64,000 bases of DNA. Source: Rhineura floridana. Taxonomy: Eukaryota > Chordata > Lepidosauria > Squamata > Rhineuridae. Position numbers and translations under genes: made by a program. The notes below the pieces were generated by a model. That model was not told the DNA's origin, made no database searches, and was given only the letters and a program-made list of their open reading frames with translations. Positions 57,101 through 64,000 of this stretch are shown piece by piece (position 1 is the first letter of the stretch; each line of letters opens with the position of its first letter). The stretch spans positions 183,433,434 through 183,497,433 of the forward strand of contig NC_084484.1 of the NCBI RefSeq assembly GCF_030035675.1. Reading direction: 5' to 3'.

Positions 57101-60100
57101 ACAATACGAAAACCAAACAACATCCAGAATACAACATAGTAATAAAATACTGTAAAAATACACTTTAAAATGCCTGGGAGTATAAAAAGGTTTTCACCTG
57201 GCGCCGAAAAGATAGCCGCGTCGGCGCCAGGCGCACCTCATCGGAGAGACCATTCCACAGTTCAGGAGCCACAACCGAAAAGGCCCTATTTCTAGTCACC
57301 ATCCTCCGAGCTTCTTGATGGGATGGTACTCGGAGGAGGGCCTTAGATGTTGAGCGCAGTGTACGGGTAGTTTCATATTGGGAGAGGCGCTCCACCAGGT
57401 ATTGCGGTCCCATGCCGTGTAAGGCTTTATAGGTCAAAACCAGCACTTTGAATTTAGCCCGGAAACAAATAGGAAGCCAGTGCAGACGGGCCAAAACAGG
57501 TGTTATATGAGCGGACCTTCTGGTCCGCGTCAACAATCTGGCCGCTGCATTCTGGACTAACTGTAGTTTCCGAACTATCTTCAAGGGCAGCCCAACGTAG
57601 AGCGCATTGCAGTAGTCCAATCTAGAGGTTACCAGAGCATGAACGACTGAGGCGAGGTCGTCACTGTCCAGATAGGGACGTAGCTGGGCTACCAATCGGA
57701 GATGGTAGAAAGCATTCCGTGCCACTGAGGCTACCTGAGCCTCAAGAGACAGGGAAGGGCCGAAAAAAACTCCCAAGCTACGAACCTGTTCTTTCAAGGG
57801 GAGTGTAACCCCATCCAGAACAGGGTGAACATCCACCATCTGGGCAGAGAAGACACTCACTAACAGCGTCTCGGTCTTGTCTGGATTAAGCTTCAGTCTG
57901 TTAGCTCCCATCCAATCCATTATTGCGGCCAGGCAACGGTTTAGTACGTTAACAGCCTCACCTGAGGAAGATGCAAAGGAGAAATAGAGTTGCGTGTCAT
58001 CAGCGTACTGGTGACAACGCACTCCAAAACTCCTGATGACCGCACCCAGCGGCTTCATATAGATGTTGAAAAGCATGGGGGACAGTACCGATCCCTGTGG
58101 GACTCCATAATGGAGAGTCCAGGGTGTCGAGCAGTGTTCCCCAAGCACTACCTTCTGTTGACGACCCACCAAGTAGGAGCGGAGCCACTGCCAAGCAATA
58201 CCCCCAACTCCCAACTCTGTGAGCCTTCCCAGAAGGATACCATGGTCGATGGTATCAAAAGCAGCTGAGAGATCAAGGAGAATCAACAGGGTCACACTCC
58301 CCCTGTCCCTCTCCCGACAAAGGTCATCATACAGGGCGACCAAGGCTGTTTTGGTACCAAACCCAGGCCTAAAACCGGATTGAAACGGATCAAGATAATC
58401 AGTGTCATCCAAGAGTCCCTGGAGCTGGCCGGCCACCACCCGTTCCAGAACCTTTCCCAGGAACGGAACATTCGCCACAGGTCTATAGTTGTTCAAGTTA
58501 TCTGGGTCCAAGGAGGGTTTCTTCAGGAGCGGTCTCACTACCGCCACTTTTAGGCAGTCAGGGACCACACCCTCTCGCAAAGAGGCATTGATTACCTCCT
58601 TGGCCCAGCCGGCGGTTCTGGTCCTGCCAGCTTTCACCAGCCAAGAGGGGCAAGGATCCAGCACAGACGTGGTCGCCCGCACCAGTCCAAGGATCTTGTC
58701 AACATCCTCAAGCTGCACCAACTGAAACTCATCCAATAAATGAGGACAAGACCGTGGTCTGGATGCTTCATTGAATCCAACTGCTATAATATTGGAGTCT
58801 AAGTCCCGACGAATGCAAGCGATCTTAGTTTGGAAGTGTCCAGCGAACTCATCACAACGGGCTACAGATGAATCTATAGTATCCCGAGGGCCAAGATGTA
58901 AAAGCCCTCGTACAGTTTTAAAAAGCTCCGCTGGGCGGGAGAGTGATGCCTTAATACTGACAGCAAAATAACTCTTTTTTGCTGCCCTCACCGCTGCTGT
59001 ATATCGCTTAGAGCAGGCACTTACCAAGGCATAATTGCATTCATCAGGAGTCCGCCTCCATCTGCACTCAAGCCTCCTCCTCTCTTGCTTCATCGCTCTC
59101 AGCTCTGGGGTATACCATGGGGCTGTATGAGCTCTACATAGGAGGGGGCGCATGGGAGCGATCGTGTCAACCGCCCGGGTCATCTCCGTATTCCACAATC
59201 CGACCAGGGCTTCGACAGGAGTGCCAGTCTTCTCAGTCGGAAAATCCCCTAGAGCCCTTTGGAAACCCTCAGGATCCATTAGTCTCCGGGGGCGGACCAA
59301 TTTAATAGGTCCCCCACCCTTGCAGAGGGAAAGGGTCGCCGTAAGCCTAAACCTCAGCAAGCGGTGATCTGTCCATGACAATGGGGTAGATGAAAAATCC
59401 CCAACCTCCAGATCACCACCTCCCTGCCCAGTGGCGAAGATCAAATCAAGGGTATGTCCCGACACATGTGTCGGGCCAGTAACAACCTGAGACAGCCCCA
59501 TGGTTGTCATGGACGCCATGAAGTCCTGAGCCGCCCCAGATAAAGCAGTCTCGGCATGAACGTTGAAGTCCCCCAGTACCAACAGTCTAGGGGACTGCAA
59601 CAATATCTCCGAGACTACCTCTGTCAGCTCAGTTAGGGAATTTGTTGAGCAGCAGGGCGGGCGGTACACCAACAAAATTCCCAACCTGTCTCTCTGGCCC
59701 AACGCAAGGTGGAGACACTCCAGACCAGTCGTCACCTGTACAGGGTGCTTGGAGAGTGAGAAAGAACTCCTATAGACCACGGCAACCCCACCTCCCCGAC
59801 CTTCGGCTCTACCATAATGCTGAACCATGTACCCAGGTGGGCAAAGCTGGGAAAGAGCAACTCCTCCCATATCACCCACCCAGGTCTCGGTTATACACGC
59901 CAGGTCAGCCGCCTCCTCCACAATTAAATCATAAACAAGGGAGATCTTATGTTGTACCGACCTGGCGTTTAACAACAGCATATGGAGATCCGAAGGCTGA
60001 CTGATAGGACAACCAGCAGTCCTGGGGATGTGAGGAGAACCGGAACGGGTCACAGACACTACTTGTCTGGGACGAGTTCCCCTTACCTGGCATGTTCTCC

Positions 60101-63100
60101 TCACAACACCATACCTCCCATTACCCGTCACTACGCTAATTGGGGCCCCCGAAGGTCCCCGGTTGATGTATAATACACTCTCCCAGGCACATATTAAAAG
60201 AGATTAAAAACACCAATACACACACACCTGGTCACATTCATACCAAATAATAACAAATAATACCAAAAATTTATATCAAAATACACAAAAATTCACACAC
60301 GTACACACACTTAATCAATAATACAATACAATAAACATACACTCAATACACTCAAACAATATTAAACTACAACACAATTCCAACTAAAGACTCACATATA
60401 GTAACAATTCAATCATTCACAAAACATAAACACATTCAAAGCTATTTATTACATCCAGGTGGCAGCAATGAGTTAAAATGTTGCAATCTCAGAGCCGCAA
60501 CTATATTAACAACACCGGCCGTTCTTAAAAGGACGCAATAGCAGCAACAATCATACAGTCATTCACACCACACTAATCCATACACACAAAAAACAGCAGC
60601 CAGCGATGAAATTGTTCCTCTCCAGCCAGGGCAAGCAGCGTAGCAGAGTGCTGCAATAGCAGCCACAGGCATACTGGGTGCCCCAACAACGTCCAAACCA
60701 GGGCACAGACAGGCAAACAGCAGCACACCAGCTTCCTCCTCTCTTGCACGATGACGATAGCAAGGCCACAACGACAGCACCAGACAGTAACAACGGCCAC
60801 ACTCACACACAAGCGGGCAGGCAACAACGTCGATGATGCAAAGCCAGGGAATAGTCCTCAATCCATAACGGCAGCCGCGTCAGGCAATGCCCTCGCCCGA
60901 ACGGGCAGGAGACAGCAAACGACAGCAACACAAGGCCACAGAATAGCATCCGGGCAGAGCCGCATCATCCAAGAGCCACCTCTTTGTCGAAATACTCCAT
61001 CGTCTCCGATACACCCTATTCTTAAGTGGTTTCCAGTTCATCAAAGCCATTCCCAGGGGATTCCATTATTAAAGTCGGGCGGCAGATGGTAAATGGTGCA
61101 AGCATCCTTCTGAGGCCACAGGTGAGGGTGCTGAGAGCCCTGCTGCTGTCAGCTTCCCAGTACCTATGAACGTAGAAAGCTGCCTTCTGCAGAGTCTGAC
61201 CGTTGGTCCCTTCAGCTGAGTATCAGCAGTGGGTGTTGGGCAGAGAGGAGTCTTTTCCAGCCCCACCTCGCGATCCCCTTTTAATTGGAGAATGCAGGGG
61301 TTCAGCCTTCCTCAACCTGGTCCCCTCCAGGTGTTGCTATCAATCCAGCAGACACAGCCCATGGTCAAAAGACTGCAGGAATTGGGGTGGAACCAGGGTG
61401 TGCAGAGTAATTTTTTTAACACTTTCCTGCCTTGTAACACAGTCTGTTTCTTGATCCCCAAATGGTCAGAACATTTCCTCTCTTTCTTTGAAGATAGAGG
61501 GCTACTATTTGGGGTACAGTTTCCCCGCTTTACAGTGCTTCGCTTTACAGCGTTCCGCTAATACAGCGGTTGTGAATTGCAGAAAGGCCCTGCTTTACAG
61601 CGCTTGTTCCACTTTTACGGCGGTTTTTTGCCGCCGGGCGCCATTTTGGTCAATGTAAGTCAATGGGATCCGCTTTACAGCGGTTTTCGCTTTACAGCGG
61701 GGGTCTGGAACATAACCCGCTGTATGAGCGGGGCCCTACTGTATTCATAGGGCCTCCTTAGGGTTGGCACCCAGGCTTTGGAACTCTTTGCCCCCAGGCG
61801 GCCCATCTTCTTCCCTTTTCAGTTAGTGATGCTTTAAAAAAAAATTCATCCACACACACTCTCCTAACACAGACTTTTCCTTGATTAGAATTCTATACTG
61901 GAGAAGGGGCCGAAGTGAACATGGCATTTGGGGGGCTGCGAGGGAGGGGAGCGAAGAAGCAGGACCCTCCGATCGAGCGAGATCTCTACCTTTCTCTGGA
62001 GGATTTATTCTATGGATGTACCAAGAAAATCAAGATTTCACGCAGGGTAAGGATAGGATCTCCCTGGCGGGGGGGGGGGGCTTCATGGCCATATTAAGGC
62101 AGAGATTCTGCACTGAAATATTCTGGAGTGGAAGACCCAGATTTGGGGAGTACATCTGTGAATGTGAATGAAATGCTTGTTAAATCTTTCCACTGACTTC
62201 ATGTCTGCTCCTGGATCCAGCACAAAGTCCTTTTTCCCCCCTTCAAAAGGTTTGTTCCCAGGCTACCACATATTATAGCTAGGCTCTAAAATGGTTACCC
62301 TGAGATTCTCAGTTTCATTAAGACTTCCCATCACCAGGAGACTTGCCCATGCCTGCTTTCTAAACTCCTCAGGTAATGAATGATGATGGCCATGCGTCCA
62401 CCATTAAAGATAAAATTTTAACGATTGATGTACGGCCAGGATGGAAACAAGGAACCAAGATTACCTTTCAAGAGGAAGGAGACCAGGTAATGACATTGTG
62501 TGGGGTTGAGGCTGCTGAAGTCTTTTAGCCTCCCTGCTCATTATCATCTTGATATATAATAAAAAGGCAAGGCTGTCATCATGCAGCAGTTTGCTTGGCC
62601 ACCAAGAGGTGGTGCTGCAAACTACAGCATCATAAGAGACATCTGAGAGCTGCTGGGCAAGTGGAGGAGGATGACAGAGGCCGGCAAGTAGAAAGGGAGG
62701 GGTGAGGTTTGGCGAGGTGTAAAAGGAGGGGGTGTTTCGGCAAGCAAAGCAAGCAGGAGCCCAGCCTCTACTGTCTAAATGTTTTTGTGATAATACTTAC
62801 TACTCAAGGGTTACCATATATAAATCTGTGCTAAAATTAGCACTTGGAGAAACTTCAGAGGTAGGTTCCCCCCACTCCTAGTCAGACCCTCTTTTTCGGC
62901 TCCAAGGATAGTGTGATGTAGGATTTTCACAGGGCTTGCTTTCTGTCCCAAAGTTGCCATTTTGAGTTGGGACAATGCTGTTGTGATTAGCCTCGCTAGC
63001 TGTAGCATTAGCACAATTTTTGCTTTTGATTGCAGCGCCGTGTGTGTGTGTGTGTGTGTCTGTGTCTGTGTGTCTCTCTCTTAAAGGGAGGTAGCAAAGA

Positions 63101-63385
63101 TAGCATTTCCTAGATTTTGGGGGTGGGGGTGGGACTTGCACCTGTATGTAATCCCCGTGCTTGAATTACTAAAGGGATCAGGGAGCCATCTTCTTCCCTG
63201 CCCCCAAATGTTCGGCCCAGCACTGGTCTAAACCACCAACCGCTTGGGCTTTTCGCTGTCATTTATTTTAGGGCCCGAATATTATCCCAGCGGACATCAT
63301 CTTCATTGTAAAGGAGAAGCTCCATCCCAGGTTTAAAAGGGAGGATGACAACTTGATCTATGTGGCCAGCCTGCCTCTGGGAAAG
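51106..63385 (+). CDS. DNAJB13: DNAJB13, axonemal radial-spoke J-domain protein (first six coding exons)
   Basis: A type II HSP40-like protein of the radial-spoke neck in cilia and sperm flagella (RSP16 homologue). Exons 51106-51173, 54495-54598, 56788-56949, 61889-62046, 62373-62486 and 63272-63385 join in frame to 240 codons; human has 316, so the last roughly 76 residues lie right of the window. J domain: [11 protein letters not shown] to EAYDVLSDP, residues 1-58. The usual HPD tripeptide reads HPY (residues 32-34), and the human protein also lacks the Asp (HPL as I recall it). Next come a short linker with GGIPLEF and [12 protein letters not shown], then the substrate-binding domain ([20 protein letters not shown], residues about 140-160; [23 protein letters not shown]). 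The start ATG is in the CpG island. Intron 3 contains a nearly intact antisense LINE. Confidence 0.96.
51688..52580. mobile_element. Unnamed DNA element, copy 1, split by an L2-like insertion
   Basis: Left part 51688-51750 (GTGGCAAATTCAGACGTGC) and right part about 52285-52580 (GAGCCAACAAGCTTGAAAGG ... AGTAAGGGGTCTAAGAC) align in order with the uninterrupted copy at 53541-53906. Confidence 0.65.
51755..52280 (-). mobile_element. L2-like LINE 3' fragment (young)
   Basis: The minus frame at 51960-52241 gives [20 protein letters not shown] and [19 protein letters not shown], very close to the near-intact copy at 57165-60131. The 3' hairpin sequence and tail lie at the left edge. Confidence 0.88.
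52805..53048 (-). mobile_element. BovB 3' end inserted in CR1, with target duplication
   Basis: 244 bp, 5' truncated. TGCAGTTCTGGT stands on both sides (52793-52804 and 53049-53060). The minus frame gives [17 protein letters not shown] and [19 protein letters not shown], the BovB C-terminus. Confidence 0.9.
53541..53906. mobile_element. Unnamed DNA element, copy 2, inserted in CR1
   Basis: 366 bp flanked by TGCTTGGAA on both sides (53532-53540 and 53907-53915). Inner arms GCTGGGTCCCTT and AGGGACCCTGCTC pair imperfectly. An 8-9-bp duplication would suit a hAT element, but the termini are not diagnostic. Confidence 0.7.
54365..54463 (+). repeat. SINE 3' part
   Basis: GCCGCTGCCAGTCAGTGTAG and AAGGCGGCTTCCTGTGTCC; the tRNA head is absent. 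It ends 32 bp before DNAJB13 exon 2. Confidence 0.6.
54495..54598 (+). CDS. DNAJB13: DNAJB13 coding exon 2
   Basis: Residues 23-57 plus one base of Pro58, [15 protein letters not shown] then [13 protein letters not shown]. It holds the altered HPD position (codons at 54520-54528). Donor is GTAAGT. Confidence 0.95.
54640..55290. other. DNAJB13 intron 2, mostly unassigned
   Basis: Decayed LINE-tail-like AT-rich sequence near 54630-54690 and 54890-54930. Nothing else is recognised. Confidence 0.35.
55300..56585 (+). mobile_element. L2-like LINE, RT C-terminal part to tail
   Basis: The sense frame at 55343-56122 opens near PQG (here LQG) [32 protein letters not shown], then [20 protein letters not shown]. 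It continues in another frame to the C-terminus, so at least one frame shift is present. A TG/TA microsatellite (56346-56402) is in the 3'UTR, and the tail is TAAATAAATAAATAA. Confidence 0.88.
56788..56949 (+). CDS. DNAJB13: DNAJB13 coding exon 3
   Basis: Residues 58-111 plus one base of Glu112, [17 protein letters not shown]...FFGGDNPFA, 162 nt, with donor GTAGGT. An antisense LINE tail starts within about 10 bp of the donor. Confidence 0.95.
56958..61060 (-). mobile_element. Near-full-length L2-like LINE in DNAJB13 intron 3
   Basis: The tail lies at 56958-57000, the 3'UTR to 57164, ORF2 at 57165-60131, then about 0.9 kb of probable 5'UTR, AC-rich at 60200-60460 and CAG/CAA-rich at 60540-60960. 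The 5' limit is an estimate. No ORF1 is convincing. It is inserted antisense to DNAJB13, within about 10 bp of the exon 3 donor. Confidence 0.85.
57165..60131 (-). CDS. L2-like LINE ORF2 (endonuclease + reverse transcriptase), 988 codons, uninterrupted
   Basis: APE-type endonuclease at residues about 50-265: LLNARS (53-58), TETW (81-84), LGDFN (186-190), DLIF (229-232) and WTDH (253-256). Reverse transcriptase at about 500-760: [18 protein letters not shown] (548-565), [18 protein letters not shown] (583-600), FDTIDH (625-630), GVPQG (676-680) and the catalytic YADD (709-712). The C-terminal block [26 protein letters not shown] and [17 protein letters not shown] is typical of L2-type and related CR1-group LINEs. 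All key catalytic residues appear present, so the copy is young and may be competent. The ATG at 60131 is the first in frame, and the true start could differ. Confidence 0.9.
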   Translation of the reverse strand: MTGNGRYGVVRRTCQVRGTRPRQVVSVTRSGSPHIPRTAGCPISQPSDLHMLLLNARSVQHKISLVYDLIVEEAADLACITETWVGDMGGVALSQLCPPGYMVQHYGRAEGRGGGVAVVYRSSFSLSKHPVQVTTGLECLHLALGQRDRLGILLVYRPPCCSTNSLTELTEVVSEILLQSPRLLVLGDFNVHAETALSGAAQDFMASMTTMGLSQVVTGPTHVSGHTLDLIFATGQGGGDLEVGDFSSTPLSWTDHRLLRFRLTATLSLCKGGGPIKLVRPRRLMDPEGFQRALGDFPTEKTGTPVEALVGLWNTEMTRAVDTIAPMRPLLCRAHTAPWYTPELRAMKQERRRLECRWRRTPDECNYALVSACSKRYTAAVRAAKKSYFAVSIKASLSRPAELFKTVRGLLHLGPRDTIDSSVARCDEFAGHFQTKIACIRRDLDSNIIAVGFNEASRPRSCPHLLDEFQLVQLEDVDKILGLVRATTSVLDPCPSWLVKAGRTRTAGWAKEVINASLREGVVPDCLKVAVVRPLLKKPSLDPDNLNNYRPVANVPFLGKVLERVVAGQLQGLLDDTDYLDPFQSGFRPGFGTKTALVALYDDLCRERDRGSVTLLILLDLSAAFDTIDHGILLGRLTELGVGGIAWQWLRSYLVGRQQKVVLGEHCSTPWTLHYGVPQGSVLSPMLFNIYMKPLGAVIRSFGVRCHQYADDTQLYFSFASSSGEAVNVLNRCLAAIMDWMGANRLKLNPDKTETLLVSVFSAQMVDVHPVLDGVTLPLKEQVRSLGVFFGPSLSLEAQVASVARNAFYHLRLVAQLRPYLDSDDLASVVHALVTSRLDYCNALYVGLPLKIVRKLQLVQNAAARLLTRTRRSAHITPVLARLHWLPICFRAKFKVLVLTYKALHGMGPQYLVERLSQYETTRTLRSTSKALLRVPSHQEARRMVTRNRAFSVVAPELWNGLSDEVRLAPTRLSFRRQVKTFLYSQAF
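61163..61300 (-). repeat. tRNA-derived SINE, partial
   Basis: GAACGTAGAAAGCTGCCTTC and GTATCAGCAGTGGGTG in minus orientation. It is a diverged 3' part. Confidence 0.5.
61517..61741. mobile_element. pogo/Tigger-like non-autonomous transposon
   Basis: 225 bp starting CAGTTTCCCCGCTTTACAG and ending in the complement of CAGTAGGGCCCCGCTCATAC, flanked by TA on both sides (61515-61516, 61742-61743). Inside, CGCTTTACAGCG-type palindromes recur about five times. Confidence 0.7.
61889..62046 (+). CDS. DNAJB13: DNAJB13 coding exon 4
   Basis: Residues 112-164, [20 protein letters not shown] through KIKISRR, with acceptor ttgattag and donor GTAAGG. A pogo-like transposon ends 147 bp upstream. Confidence 0.95.
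62373..62486 (+). CDS. DNAJB13: DNAJB13 coding exon 5
   Basis: Residues 165-202, [20 protein letters not shown]...ITFQEEGDQ, 114 nt, phase 0 on both sides. Confidence 0.95.
62490..63270. other. DNAJB13 intron 5, TG microsatellite
   Basis: Nothing recognised except a TG run with TCTG variants at 63039-63082. Confidence 0.5.
63272..63385 (+). CDS. DNAJB13: DNAJB13 coding exon 6
   Basis: Residues 203-240, [19 protein letters not shown]...YVASLPLGK, with donor GTAACA. No further DNAJB13 exon is visible before 64000. Confidence 0.95.
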
Positions 63386-64000
63386 GTAACAAAGGCCACT
63401 TAGCCCCCTGTTGACGTCCCTTTGACTTGGGTGTGGGGAACCCTTGCCCCTCCCTCCCTCCCAAATCGTGTTGGACTCCAGAGCTTGTCAGCACCAGTCA
63501 GAATGGTCCGTGGTCAGAGAGAAGGGAGGTGTCATCTAGCAACATTTGGAGGGCCGTAGGTTCCCCAAGAAACCCCTCACTCGGGAATGGGGAACTGTCC
63601 AGATGTTGCTGCTGGGCTATACCTCCCATCAGTCATGCTGGAGGCATGACATCAGCTGACGTTCTGTTTACCCCAGGTGCTGGGAAGGGGAGTGCAACTG
63701 TCAGTGCAACTGTCCTCTCTGTCAAAGAATTGTCCCCCTGGGGTCCCTTGCCCTCAGCACCTCAAGGGGGATTCTTTGCTTCCAAGAACAGTCCCAGTAC
63801 CTTTGGGTCTCTGCTTCTCAGGCAAACTTTCCCTCCTTCAAGATTAAATCACTGAGCTGCTGAACTCCCCCAGTAGGGTGTCCCAGGGATCCACAGGCTC
63901 CCAGAATTCTCTCTGGTTGACTCATTTCAGCTTGACCAAAGTTAGCTATTCTCGACACTCTCCATCTTCCCCGAGTGTGTAGCAACAGAATACGGCCAGG
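63386..64000. other. DNAJB13 intron 6 (5' part)
   Basis: No seventh exon and no repeat that I can name. A weak GGAGGGCCGTAGGTTCC arm near 63548 recalls the short hAT-like MITEs. Confidence 0.4.

Noticed and set aside
60559-61092. Candidate ORF1 for the L2-like LINE in its 5' region
   Set aside because: Frames on both strands arise from CAA/CAG-rich low complexity; no coiled coil or RNA-binding motif is visible.
61500-61745. CRISPR-like array (repeated CGCTTTACAGCG)
   Set aside because: Repeats are variable with no regular spacers and lie within TA-flanked transposon ends in a vertebrate intron.

Overview
The window is vertebrate nuclear DNA, most likely from a squamate reptile (lizard). It has large introns with GT-AG borders, CpG-island promoters, and a repeat mix of L2-like and CR1 LINEs, RTE/BovB LINE tails, tRNA-derived SINEs, hAT and pogo-type DNA transposons and a Gmr1-like Ty3/gypsy element. 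This mix is typical of squamates. The species assignment is an inference; I see no diagnostic species marker.

Four host genes are readable, in the same order and orientation as on human 11q13.4: MRPL48 (+, last four coding exons, 1779-21107; its 5' part lies off the left edge), COA4 (-, 26731-26991), PAAF1 (+, 12 coding exons, 28472-44436, complete, 393 residues) and DNAJB13 (+, first six coding exons, 51106-63385; its 3' end lies off the right edge). COA4 and PAAF1 are head to head across a CpG island at about 28.13-28.57 kb, with ETS motifs, a YY1 motif over the PAAF1 start codon, and a probable non-coding COA4 first exon. DNAJB13 starts in a second CpG island at about 50.7-51.2 kb, which carries an RFX X-box-like motif 66 bp before the ATG.

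Region by region: 0-21 kb is MRPL48 introns, with a solo gypsy LTR ending 41 bp before an exon, two probable ERV-type or gypsy LTRs and a 5.3-kb gypsy element with matching 689-bp LTRs and a 5-bp target duplication. 21-28 kb is intergenic plus COA4, with BovB and other LINE tails. 28-45 kb is PAAF1, whose introns carry L2-like LINE pieces and a 1,027-bp hAT-type transposon with an 8-bp target duplication. 45-51 kb is intergenic. 51-64 kb is DNAJB13, whose introns hold a CR1 copy split by two later insertions, an L2-like fragment, and a nearly intact antisense L2-like LINE with a 988-codon ORF2.

The host genes do not form one pathway. MRPL48 is a mitoribosome subunit, COA4 a cytochrome c oxidase assembly factor of the intermembrane space, PAAF1 a WD40 chaperone of the proteasome base, and DNAJB13 an axonemal radial-spoke J-protein. 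The block is old conserved synteny. I found no CRISPR array, no operon and no convincing new gene system; the most unusual content is in the mobile elements and their nesting.
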